From contig JAAEAF010002757.1 of NCBI GenBank assembly GCA_011037195.1, forward strand, positions 41,586-105,585: 64,000 nt of DNA, in the 5' to 3' direction. A program made the position numbers and the translations under genes. Positions 11,419 through 21,971 of this stretch are shown here, piece by piece. The stretch comes from Triatoma infestans. Taxonomy: Eukaryota; Arthropoda; Insecta; Hemiptera; Reduviidae. The notes beneath the pieces are model-generated. The model did not search any database. It was given only the letters and a program-made list of their open reading frames with translations, and was not told where the DNA came from. Position 1 is the stretch's first letter, and each line of letters opens with the position of its first letter.

Positions 11419-14400
11419 ATGGGGAATGTTTATGCTTCTAGTCAGAATACTAATGTGAATGCAGCATTCACTGTAACACCTCCAGCTCCCTTCCCTGAAC
11501 CGGAAAAAGATGCTTCGGAAAATTTAGAAAATCCTGGATCTATGGAAGAACTTCATAAGAAGTGTAAAGGTATGTACAAAATTAATGCTTTCAGAGAAAA
11601 AATGGTTCAATGAATACGATGTTACTGCTTTCTAGGAGTTTGTTTATTTTCTTTATCATTGAGATCAATGTTTGTTGCTTTGTAGAATTGTTCCCGCTGA
11701 ATTTTGAAGGTGCAAAAATAGCAGTACAGAAAGGAATAAGTAATCATTTTCAAATTTCTCATACTCTAAACATGAGCTCAATAACACCGTCAGGTTATAG
11801 ATTTGGTGCCACCTATGTTGGCACTAAACAGTTTAGTCCTGGAGAAGCATATCCTGTGCTAGTTGGAGATATAGATCCACTTGGAAATATGAATGCAAAC
11901 ATTTACCATAGGTTTACAGAAAATGTGATTGCACGATTTCAAGCGCAGGTAAATCAAATTGTTACCAAAAAAAAACAGTAGTTTCAATAAGAAATCTTTA
12001 ATTAATTTAATCTATTGCAGTTATGAAATTCAAAACCACAAACGTTTGGGCTAAAGTCGGGAATATAGCTCCCCATAGCTTATTCTACATTTTTCACTTT
12101 TAACAATATTATTCCAGATTTTTACCCATTTAATAATTAATTGATTTCCTTGATAATAGTAAATCTTGTTTTAGGTTCAAAGTAGCAAATTTACGGCATC
12201 GCAGTTTATTGTCGACTACAAGGGGAGAAATTACACTACATCTTTTACTGTATGCAATCCTGATATTATTGGAGTATCAGGTACGAATATAACTTATGAA
12301 TTGCAGGTTGTAGCGTAAAATTGTAACGTAATTTTTTGCACTTTAAATAGATATATTTTTATTTTTAGGTGTATTTGTTGGTCACTATTTACAAAGTGTT
12401 TCAAAAAATTTAGACTTGGGGGCTGAATTAGCCTATCAGAGAAGTCCACAACTTCCTGGATCACAAATTGCAGTAACATCGTTGGCTGCTAGGTACACGG
12501 GTTAGTAATTATGCACAGTTGCAATTAATTGTAATTAGTAATTTTCTCTTGATTTTAAACTATATATGCTTCTGTATTTTCTTACTAACTGGGGCTACAG
12601 TTTAGTAGTATGTCTCAGACCTTTACCATGGATGATTGACAGTCTATTCCGCCTGTTTGTTTATTCGCATCTCCTTATGCGAGCTCTGCATAGGTCATCC
12701 TTCAAATGATCTAGTTACTCTAGACGGAATTACTTCTTCATATTGTACCTTCTGATTTTACCAGATTCTTTGCTGCGGCAATTAATCCATATTATCAATT
12801 AACTTTCGCTGTTCTTAATGAAAGAAGCTTTGTGGAGTTATTTCAGCCGTTTTTTTAGTAACCACATCTAAATCCTAACGGCGTAAATCCAGTTTTGCAG
12901 TAAATCAGCAGATATTCCTATGCAGGATATTATAGGTTGACAAAAGAGGTATGAATATTCAAAAGGGAAGGAAATATTTAAATTTTTGTTTAAAGGTACC
13001 GGCCGCTATTTAAGCAGCAGCAGGTGATGTTTTTTTCATGTCCATAAATGTTGTTGTCTCTTATATCAGAGGAGATTCGTGCTGTATTGAAATGAGGATG
13101 ATCGGTAGATATTGCCTAATCGGTTGGATGCGCGATCAACCGAAATTAAAGATCCTGTAAACAAATAAAAGTATAAGCCTCCGCAGCACCCCCAGATTTC
13201 AGGAGCAGTGAATGGAAACCAAAAATGAAAACAAACGCTTTCTTGGCAATAACTTGATTTAATTTTGGCTGAAATATCTCAACCATTTCAAAAAAATAAT
13301 TTTTATTACTGTTGAATGTACAAATCTTTATAAATGACTAAATTTTTGTAATTAACAGAATAGAGTATTTGGAAATTAGGTATTTTTAAGAGAACATAAG
13401 GTAACATAAGAAACATATACCGTCTTCTCCAATAACAACTGTTTTGGGATTACAAAATTATGTTTATGTTTATAATGTTCAGGTTTTGAGCAGAATTTCG
13501 CTCGATATTTTTAGCACTTGCACAAAAAAAATCTGGTGAGAAAGAGAGAATCATTATTACATCTTTTTGCATTTTTAAAAATTATGTTAATTTGTTTAGG
13601 GTTAAAAGAAAACGGAGGTTCGATTATGCACTCTCTGTATTAACTGAATTTGCTCTGTACAAATCTGTGTTATCACACTATTATCACAAAAACATCCTGA
13701 TGATGGACGAACGCCCGAAATCGGTCGATGATCACCAAAAGAAGCAGGCTTTCACGAAAAATGTCTATTGATGCTTTCCAGCTCTGCGGAACAATCCCAA
13801 CAACTATGAATTCTATAATTTTGGGCGGTTAAAGAATTTTGAAATCTCCCAACAGTTTCTGAGTTACTCGTGTGAAACTCTCCGCTATTGCAATTGTTAT
13901 TGATCAATTTTTTCAAACTAGAAATTTTCCTAACCGTTCAATTGGCCTAATACAGGTGATGGGGGAACTGTTCATTATACTTGTCAGATTTTAGGAGCTA
14001 CCTTACTTTGTTGATCAGATAGCGCCTCTATTTACTTAATTCAACTCCCCCAAAAAATTGCATTAGCAGTTTAGAGCCACAAGTCCCTTGAAATAAACTT
14101 ATCCAGAATCTTTCAAATAAATGTGATAAGTTCAATTAACATTTCAAGTTTAAAGAAATCTTGGAGATGTTTTTTAGGAAATTCACTAAACTCAGAAACC
14201 TATTCCTTAAAGCCACGCTTCCGGTTAACCAATTTTCTTCAGTGTAACGTATAGTTCTGTAAATTATACTGAAATGACATTTGAAAAAAGCTTAACATTG
14301 CCGTTTCCCTAGAATCGCGTAAATTCAATTTCTGTCGCAATTCTTGACTGAAACTTTCATGAAGATAGCTAAATAGAATATCAAGTTTGATTTCTTGCGT

Positions 14401-17400
14401 TTTTGTTTTTGACATATTTCGTTCATCAAACCCTTTCACCAGAGTTGCACGATCTAGAAAGTAAAAATGCCCAGATAATTTATGATTTGCCTTATTTAAA
14501 CAATTATTGATTGATAATTTTTTGAAGAGTGAACTTGAAAGCGATCAGTGAATCCTGTGGAAAAATTTTGATATCTCTCACCATTTCTGTTTTCAATGAT
14601 TTTGGGCCGAATAATTTATCATTGCGCTGAATGGATGAGCTAACGACATAATTCTCTTACCGAATGAAGTCGATGACCCAAGTTTCTCTTGAAACTATTA
14701 CAATTTGCCAAACTATTGTTTGATATTGTTTTCATATATTTGGTTGCTTGTGAACGTTTTTAGAATGAAGGGTTATGTTCAGTAAAAACTCTATCTACTT
14801 CCTTTATCTAACTTTTCTAATATTTTTGTTGTCATTAATCCAAGTTTTTAGAAGCGAAAACTCGCGGAACAACTGAGATTTAGAAATTGAACTTGATTCT
14901 GTCTTCGTCAAAAACGAGATTATCTCATATGCTTCATGTTTTTGTCAGATTTATTATCAATCAGTTTTTTTGGTACTTCACAAATTCTCAAAAACACCTG
15001 GTCACTCTGTATTCTACAATTAGGGACGGAACCCTCATTGACCCATTCAAAATATAGTGCCATCTGGATTGTAGCAGACCATATGAGTTTATCCAAGGGA
15101 GGGATTAATATCAAAGATGACAGAGAGTTTCTTTCAATATTCTTCTGATGGAAAAACCATCAAACAAAGGATTTTGCACTGATATCTATCTGTATATAAA
15201 TTGTGTACGTTTATATATTTTTAATTATAATTATTCATATAATAAATTTAACATTCAATATTTAGGAAGTGACTTTACCCTGTCTGGAACTCTGGGCTTT
15301 ACTGGAATACATGTATGTTACTATCAAAAAGCCAGTGAACAGTTACAACTGGGTGTAGAATTGGAAACAAATTTTAGGATGCAAGAAGCCGTTGCTTCTA
15401 TAGGATATCAGATTGACATTCCCAAAGCAGATTTAGTTTTCAAAGGTAACTGTTGTTCATTTTTAAGTTTATTAATGCTATGGGCTTAATGTAATTTTTT
15501 ATTTACTCAAGCGTTTAATCAATAGTGACTAAAGTACACTGTTTAACCAATCGAAGAGATCCAGTTACAACATGAAGTTTCGTGCAAAAGAAAGTGCCTA
15601 TTGGATTTTTGTAAAATGATTTATATTTCAATAGTAAATTTTTAATAATTTTTACCTTTGGCATCTTTCAGTCTGCAAAAATTTTAAAACCAAAAAAAAT
15701 CGTCTATAATTTTTTTGTATTCCCTTATTATAGTCCACCAAGTGACTGACCTATGCATTTTGTTTAAAAAAATAGAATGATTTTTTTCCCCTCACTGTAA
15801 TACAGTTTTGTAAAGGAATTATTCATTTCGTACCAAAACAAAGTATGAATCCCTTACTTTATTTACATGGAAAGACATTCTTTGGAAATAAGCAAGAATG
15901 CAAATTAAAACATTTTGTTTATTTCATATAATTGATACAATTACGATACGAGTTTACGAATTGTTACTATAAGCGCTTTTCACTTCTCTTGTGTGTAAGT
16001 TTTGCTTCCAGCTTCCCTGATTTAATTGGTCCTTTCTCTTGCAGCACCTTTTTAAACTTCTCAACTCTCACAAAATTTCTTGGTGTTGCTTATCTGTTTA
16101 TTCACAAATTCTTTATTTTGTCTTATTTAATAAGTCGCCTCTTCGTTGGCTTTGTTTCAATTTTTATGAATGTAGAGGGTGTAATTCACCAATTTTATTG
16201 TCTGGATGTGTGTATTGTCTGATCGTGTTAAAAGAAACTACATCAGTATTATGCAGACCTATCAGTTAATAAATAATCTTCATTGCTCAGAATCCTATTA
16301 TTTTCTTTTAAATTTTATTTCATTTTCATACCAAAAATTAAATGAATTTTTGAGCACCGGAGATGATTATAAAAGCAGTCGAAAGTCTGGGAAAAGCTGA
16401 TGTAGTTTCTTTTACAACGATTCTGACTCAAGTCCCGTTAATTTAATTGATGAATAAGTAATTAAACGTATGAGTTAAAAGAACATACGTTAAGATATTG
16501 TTTAAATGTTTTTTTTTTAGTTTTATTTCATTTCTGTTAAACCCATATTTTTTTTGTGTGTAATATTTTACAAACAAAAATTCATGAAAAATGAGGAGTG
16601 CCCAGTTAGTTAGTACTTTGGTACTTTCAAAATTGTTTTTTTCTTTCTTTTAATTTAAGGCGCGTCAACATCTATGCTCATTGACGCCTGGAGCCTTCTC
16701 AGTGCACTGCCGGCCTCTGGACAGTGTTTTCTCGCTACAGAGAACAGAGAGCTGTAGAGGCTCCTAGGAAGGAAAAATCTAAGGAATAGTACTGGACTCG
16801 AAACCGGGAACTTCCCGTGAGAGTCCAGACATTGAATTAATCCTTCCCTCAGTTGTTTTAAATTGTTAAATAAATAAATTTACGTTGGATCACATAGCCT
16901 ACCCATTGTTGGAAAACCTTCTGTTATCAGTTTTGAATAATATATTAGAAACTGGAATGTCCTGCAATTCATGCTAGAAATACTTAGCACTCCCTAAAGT
17001 TTAGAAATTTCTTCTAATCATTATGGGTCCTGTAAAGAATATTTAAAAAAAGTAGGCATCGCGAATTCTCGTATGTAACTTTTGTGGCTTAATGTAAGTT
17101 TAGAGCATATTATAAAGAAGTGTCCAAAATATGACAAAAAGTTTTGGATAAGATGGTTAATCGGTTGACAGCAACGTTTAGTTATAATAAGAAACTAATT
17201 TAAATATATATTAAATCATTGAAGTGTAACCGGATGAACGTGGCCATATGAAGAGACATGCAGTATCAGCTTAAATTTATAATTTCATTTTTAAAGTTTT
17301 CCAATTTCGACGTATCAGATCTAGGATGTGTGAATAGATTTAATTTTACAAACTTTAGGAGTTTTATGCGAACTTAATTATCTAACATATAAAGCAGATT

Positions 17401-17839
17401 GTGAGATACAAAACCAGTTCAGTTTTGGTTCTGGATTGCATTACAGTACCTTATGGCTATGGCCCGGAAACCAGTGCCAAAGGAAAGGAAAAACGAAGTA
17501 CCCCTTAGGTGGCCTCTTTTTAGTTACTATCTTGCATGTGCGCTTACATAGATATATATACATATCTCCCTGCTATATACTCACAGGTTGTCACTGCAAG
17601 AACAATACTGTCGAGACTAAAAATTACGTTTATGCCCATTTATAACACTTTAATTTTCATTTATTTATTTAATATTAATTTTTTACTATAATTGTTTAGG
17701 AATGTTGGATACAAATTGGAATGTGGGAGCAACGTTGGATAAAAAATTAATACCTATGCCATTTTCGCTTACCCTCAGTGGAATGCTCAATCATCAGAAG
17801 AATCAATTTCGTTTAGGACTTGGATTCGTAATAGGTTAA
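11419..17839 (+). CDS. Tom40: Tom40, mitochondrial outer-membrane import channel (6 exons)
   Basis: Tom40 is the beta-barrel pore of the TOM complex through which nearly all nuclear-encoded mitochondrial proteins enter. Exons: 11419-11569, 11686-11948, 12175-12280, 12369-12500, 15266-15445, 17700-17839; all junctions are GT-AG and phases agree, giving 323 aa, close to the usual animal length. A Pro-rich N-terminus (TPPAPFPEPE) precedes LHKKCKELFPLNFEGAK, the start of the porin fold. Further hallmarks are ITPSGYRFGATYVGTKQ, HVCYYQKASEQLQLG and the last strand FRLGLGFVIG, which fits the beta-signal (polar-x-Gly-x-x-hydrophobic-x-hydrophobic) used by the SAM complex. Introns 4 (2.8 kb) and 5 (2.3 kb) are large and carry repeats. 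A polyadenylation-type AATAAA lies at 18196. No breaks were seen, so it looks functional. Confidence 0.96.
13630..13800 (+). repeat. Family A dispersed repeat, single copy (A1)
   Basis: About 170 bp matching copies at 19014-19345, 20155-20360, 29095-29415 and 30590-30730. The shared order is an AACTGAATTTGCTCTG stretch, the hammerhead-like core, an AAGAAGCAGGCT stretch, and CTTTCCAGCTCTGCGGAAC. This copy is not palindromic and lies in intron 4 of Tom40 in sense orientation. Confidence 0.75.
13693..13730 (+). ncRNA. Hammerhead-like motif A1
   Basis: Stem I CATC/GATG is intact and CTGATGA and GAAA are present. Stem II carries an A-C mismatch (GGAC/GCCC), and stem III is altered from ACCGGT to ATCGGT. 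It is sense with respect to Tom40 intron 4. It is probably weaker than the copy at 30651. Confidence 0.45.
14270..14453 (-). CDS. Possible antisense exon inside Tom40 intron 4, unrecognised
   Basis: On the minus strand a strong acceptor (ttttactttctag) opens a frame of about 60 codons with a coding-like composition (KGFDERNMSKTKTQEIK, then LHESFSQELRQKLNLRDS) up to a plausible donor (TCA before gtataa). A second minus-strand open frame at 14920-15114 could belong with it, but I could not join the two with good splice sites. I do not recognise the protein. It may be a nested gene, a captured exon or chance. Confidence 0.25.
15446..17699. other. Intron 5 of Tom40
   Basis: The 2.3-kb intron contains repeat S (16629-16832). 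Several short open frames near 15930-16400 show no domain or codon signal and are treated as noise. Confidence 0.6.
16629..16832 (+). repeat. Repeat S, SINE-like, copy 1
   Basis: About 140 bp (poly-T tract, AATTTAAGGCGCGTCAACAT, then ACTGCCGGCCTCTGGACAG, ending at GTAGAGGCTCCTAGGAAG) is repeated in inverse orientation at 29696-29845. The right part, GACTCGAAACCGGGAAC on the plus strand, reads in reverse as a pol III B-box-like GGTTTCGAGTCC, suggesting a tRNA-derived SINE. No clear A box was found here. Confidence 0.55.
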
Positions 17840-18990
17840 TTTATATAAAGTGGTTTATAGACTTTTATTAGAAAATTAGATTTTTGAGTTTTTGTGTTGT
17901 TATAAACATCCCCCATTTTTGTATTTTTTTAAAAATATTAAATTATGTTCATAATTTTTTTTTGTTATTGAATTGTTAATTCTTGTTGTTATTAAGAACA
18001 TATTTTTACTGAAAAAGTTGTGCCTTCCTATTACGCACACATGCAGTACCTCAATATATTTTTTTTTTTTTTTTTAAATACCACGTTTGCATTTCTTTTT
18101 TGTAAATAACTCAATATATCAAATCTCAAATTCACCATAATGGATATTATGAAATAATCCTTTATGTGCGTCATTCAACTTATTATTATTCTGTAAATAA
18201 ATGAGTAAATTAACTTATTCTCCTTGTTTAATTAAGAACACTCAAGAATACTCAAGACACTGTGTATCAATTTAATGATTCTTGGGTTAATTTTTTATTT
18301 TAAACAATTTGCTCTTAATTTTTCTTCTTCAGTATCCTTTGTAGTCACGAACATCATTAAGGGACATGTTCTAATATGTATTTTATTAAGCTTATTTACT
18401 CAATTTTTGACTACACCTAAAAAAAAAAAATAGGTGTGAAGCTTCCAAAGGTTGTTTGTATGGATTAATTTCCTTAAGTAAATGATGTCTCTGAAGATGT
18501 ACGTTTTTCTGCGTTAAATTGTTTTTTGAATTTGTTAAATAAAGCTGACGGAAAATCACATTAACTATTCAACTTCATTATGTGTACATAATATTAATGT
18601 ATATTTTATGACGTTTTATTACTTTTATTACTGTCAATCAGTTTGTTGAACTGTGCCTGTTTAAAGTAGTTTTTTTTTTTTATCATACTTGTTTATCCAA
18701 CCCAGGAGAACAGGCAAAATTCACTTCGCAATAAACAACAGCTATACGGTTCTTTCACTGCAAGCACTGTTCTCTTAATGTACACAAGTGTTGCTATCAG
18801 CAAGCATCAATATTTCTATCAAATATATATCTCAAGTAACATTTGTTGCCACAAATCAGCAAAGAGCAATATACAATAATTTGGCTAACAGCTTGTTATA
18901 TAGTCTTTACATATTTACTGAAATAAAAATGCGATATCAACTACAAAAATGTTGGTTCTAATTAGTAGCATAATATTTGCCGGGGATATA
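17840..18990. other. Tom40 3' flank, AT-rich
   Basis: Likely 3' UTR of Tom40, with an AATAAA at 18196-18201, followed by AT-rich sequence with homopolymer runs and no gene. Confidence 0.45.
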
Positions 18991-19081
18991 TATATCAGAT
19001 GATGATATAATCTTTGTGGTTGGTTCCACAGAGCTGGAAAGCATCAGATATTTTCCATGATAGCCTGCTTCTTTTTGTGGT

Positions 19082-19119
19082 CATCGACCGGTTACGGGAG
19101 TTCGCCCATCTTCAGGATG
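19082..19119 (-). ncRNA. Hammerhead-like motif, left arm of A2
   Basis: CATC/GATG stem I and CTGAAGA are intact. The conserved GAAA has become GTAA, so the core is broken and catalysis is unlikely. Confidence 0.4.
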
Positions 19120-19251
19120 CGTTTTTCAAACAGTGTGATAACACAGACTTACACACAGCAAATTCAGTTTACACACTCCTATGTTCAGTACACAGTGTGT
19201 AAACTGAATTTGCTCTGTCCAAGTCTGTGTTATCACACTGTTTAACAAACG

Positions 19252-19289
19252 CATCCTGAAGATGGGCGAACGCCTGAAACCGGTCAATG
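19252..19289 (+). ncRNA. Hammerhead-like motif, right arm of A2
   Basis: CTGAAGA, stem II (GGGC with GCCT, closing pair G-U), GAAA and the palindromic ACCGGT followed by C are all present. Stem I loses one pair (GATG changed to AATG). Confidence 0.45.
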
Positions 19290-19527
19290 ACCACAAAAAG
19301 AAGCAGGCTATCACGGAAAATATCTCTGATGATATAATCGTTTGTCTGAGCAATATTTTTTATAATAGGCGAAAAAGTGAGATTTTTATGTTAATTTGTT
19401 TATTTTTTTTTGTTTCCTTAATAAGTAATTGAATTATAATAATGAGATGTTTTATATTTTTCCACCGTTATAGTATTATAGCTTGGATATTCGGTTATGT
19501 GCATAAAACTATTTTCAGATTTTCATA

Positions 19528-19570
19528 ACGTTTCAATAAATTGCAAATTTATTGCGTCATCAGCGTATTT
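19528..19570 (-). ncRNA. Degenerate hammerhead-like motif, family F
   Basis: On the minus strand: CTGATGA, a few unpaired bases, a 7-bp stem AATAAAT/ATTTATT, then GAAACGTT. Stem I pairing is not evident. It resembles the other families in layout only. Confidence 0.25.
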
Positions 19571-19904
19571 GCAAGGGTTGAAGATACGGATTACAAATTA
19601 TGATAACAATAAAACTAGTACTTAAACATTGATTAATAGAGAAAATTATTCATGCGAATAATTTTATTTTAATTTATGCGAATAAATTCTGAAATAGTAA
19701 TACAAGGAATCTCACATTATAAAATATTTACAAAAGATTTTGGGAAATAAACTTTTCTTTTTTTTCTGATTTTTATTATTACACTAATTTGAAGTATATT
19801 GCCACATTTGGGAATGTTGTGGACATGAGTGTGCGGGATTTATAGCGTTGAAAAACCGTATAAATAATAACAGATGATCAACCGTACATGGTTAATTTTT
19901 ATAA

Positions 19905-20065
19905 CAATTCATGTCTTACGATGAAAGATAAAGTCGGAATTATAAGAATCGAAGAATTAAAGAAGGCTGCCACATTGAATCAAGATGACTGGCGGAAAAG
20001 CATTCAGGAGGCCAAGGACCGGTAGTGGGCTGTAGCGCCAATAATAAAAATAACATTAATAAAAT
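19905..20065 (+). pseudogene. 3' tail of a non-LTR retrotransposon (relic)
   Basis: A short frame ends in LNQDDWRKSIQEAKDR, a stop, then a GTGGGCTGTAGCGCC segment and AATAATAAA-rich tail. This layout is common at the 3' end of insect LINEs. Nothing upstream of the last 40 or so codons is recognisable. Confidence 0.4.
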
Positions 20066-20154
20066 GCTTAGGTCTTCGGGTTGGTTGAATCGCGTCAATG
20101 TTTGTTGTAAATCAGCGTTTGGCCCATATTACAATAGGCTTGTTGTAGTTGGTT

Positions 20155-20360
20155 CCGTAGAGCTAGAAAGCATCAGAGACATTTTCCGTGATAGCCTGCT
20201 TCTTTTTGAGGTCACCGACCAGTTTCGGGCGTTCGCCCATCTTCAGGATGCGTTTGTCAAACGTGTGATATCACAGACTTGCACAGAGCAAATTCAGTTT
20301 ACACACTCTGGTGACGATGACCTCAAAAAGAAGCAGGCTATCACGGAAAATGTCTCTGTT
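20155..20360. repeat. Family A repeat, incomplete palindrome (A3)
   Basis: A complete minus-strand arm (20155 to about 20310) is followed by a shortened plus-strand arm that keeps only the outer AAAAAGAAGCAGGCTATC part. The second hammerhead core is deleted. Confidence 0.75.
20213..20250 (-). ncRNA. Hammerhead-like motif A3
   Basis: CTGAAGA, perfect 4-bp stem II (GGGC/GCCC, loop GAAC), GAAA, GGTC site. Stem I CATC/GGTG keeps four pairs through one U-G wobble. Stem III is ACTGGT, so its dimer pairing would contain G-U pairs. Confidence 0.5.
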
Positions 20361-20399
20361 ACAATAGGCTTCTTCAGATGTGTTGCTTACTTGTAGTAT

Positions 20400-21971
20400 T
20401 GGCAAAACGTCGGTTTAACCCGAAGATCTAAGTGTTCTACATGACAAAGGCTACAGAAACCTGAAAGATTATATAATAATAATAATAATAATTTTTGGCA
20501 AAGCTTTGATCTTGAAGTAAGATAATTTATAGATATGTAATTGGATGTTTGTGAAGAACATTTGTAACTTCAGGGTGAGAAGAGACACAATAATGCTGGT
20601 TGTTAGTGGTGAGTATGTACTCTAGAGTCTAGATAACAAAAGGAAAAATATTGTCTATATTGATGTCTCCATTATGTTCTCTTATTGCTTTTTTATGAAA
20701 GCTGCCTTACTGCCATTTCAGTACTTTGCGTGAAGCAGCATTAAGGTCAATAAATGTGCAGTAAAAGATTCAGATTTAAAGAAAGTTAACTTCAAATATC
20801 TCATGGATGATAACTTAGTGCTGTTTGCGTTTCTCTAGTGTATTAAATATGAAAACCATTTTATTTCTTTAAAATGTTAAGCTTTATGAAGTATCACTTT
20901 TAAGATTCAATTAATCTTGTGTTTCCGCCTTGTTCCAGACTGTTTGGAAGCATTTTGCCCTAATTTCATCGAATTCATGCTAACTTTTAAATTTTAAACC
21001 ATTTTTAATTGTATATGAATGCCAAATTGGAAGGTAATAAACTATGCTAACTAAGCTATTGCCAAAGCTAAATAATTATCGAGTAAGAAAATAGATTGTC
21101 TTTACCGCATATTCAGCGGATTAAAGACAGGTCCCTTCTAATTTTAATAGTTTTATGGAATTGCGTTTTTAAATTTCATAGAGTAATATTGTTGACAAAA
21201 AGAACTTTTTTACCCCTATATCGTAATATCAAAAATATCTTTTCTGTAATTCTACAAAGAATATATTGGTTTTCAATTGTTAGTAACTGAATGAAGTAAG
21301 GATTCATTCTTTTATTAATTTTTTAAAATCCTTAGTATTCTTTTATGAAGTACTAAATCTGGAGATGCCTAGAAGGAGCATGCATATTTGTGTATGAAGA
21401 AACTTCGTAATTGAGTTTTGGGCAAGAGAGTTGAAGTCAATGGTTCGACGCCCAAGAGAATGAATTGCAAATGATGAATGTAAATCTTATATTATATTTA
21501 CAGATGTGTCTAATGAATACAAACATGAACATTCCATTTAAGGGGCTTGATGCAAAGACCATACCTTAAAATAAATGAGTGTAAGACTTTTTTTATAGTA
21601 TCTTGGTACTTTTTTAAAAACAAAAATGTAGAGAAAAGAAGAAATATGAGTAAAATATAATTATTTCTTTAAAATTGTTAAAACATTTATCTTCTCATCA
21701 GGTGATTTAAAATATACCAAGTAAATAAATCGGACTTGAATTTGGAATTAACATTAATAAAATTAAATCTTTAAAAAATATATAATGGATAATTTTTTTA
21801 AAGCATTGGAAATAAAAAGAAACGCGCCAATTTCTCAACGTGCATGTCCATGTCAAGGTGCGCGTATGTACGCTGATTGTAACTTCGACGTCCGTAAGTG
21901 TAGAAATGTGTTGAGTCTTTCAAAAGCTAATTCTAAGTTCACGATCCACATTTGTTCCTTCTTTTTTGAGA
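20400..21971. other. Intergenic sequence upstream of UBR7
   Basis: It starts with a short hammerhead-type relic (GGCAAAACGTCGG near 20401) and an (ATA)n tract, then AT-rich sequence. The UBR7 promoter must lie towards the right end; no TATA box or initiator could be assigned. Confidence 0.4.

Larger units (their letters stand above)
12501..15265. other. Intron 4 of Tom40
   Basis: The 2.8-kb intron holds a family A hammerhead-type repeat (13630-13800) and a possible antisense exon (14270-14453). The rest, including 12600-13600, has no recognised content. Confidence 0.6.
19014..19345. repeat. Palindromic dimer of family A repeat (A2)
   Basis: Two copies of the roughly 160-bp family A unit meet head to head about a centre near 19188. 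The left arm reads on the minus strand and the right arm on the plus strand, with a loop of about 15 bp between the TTTACACACT-type inner ends. Each arm contains a hammerhead-like core (19082-19119 and 19252-19289). The arms are highly similar but not identical. Confidence 0.85.

Noticed and set aside
15932..16400. Overlapping open frames in Tom40 intron 5
   Set aside because: Phe/Leu/Ser-rich frames typical of AT-rich DNA, with no splice sites linking them to Tom40 and no domain.
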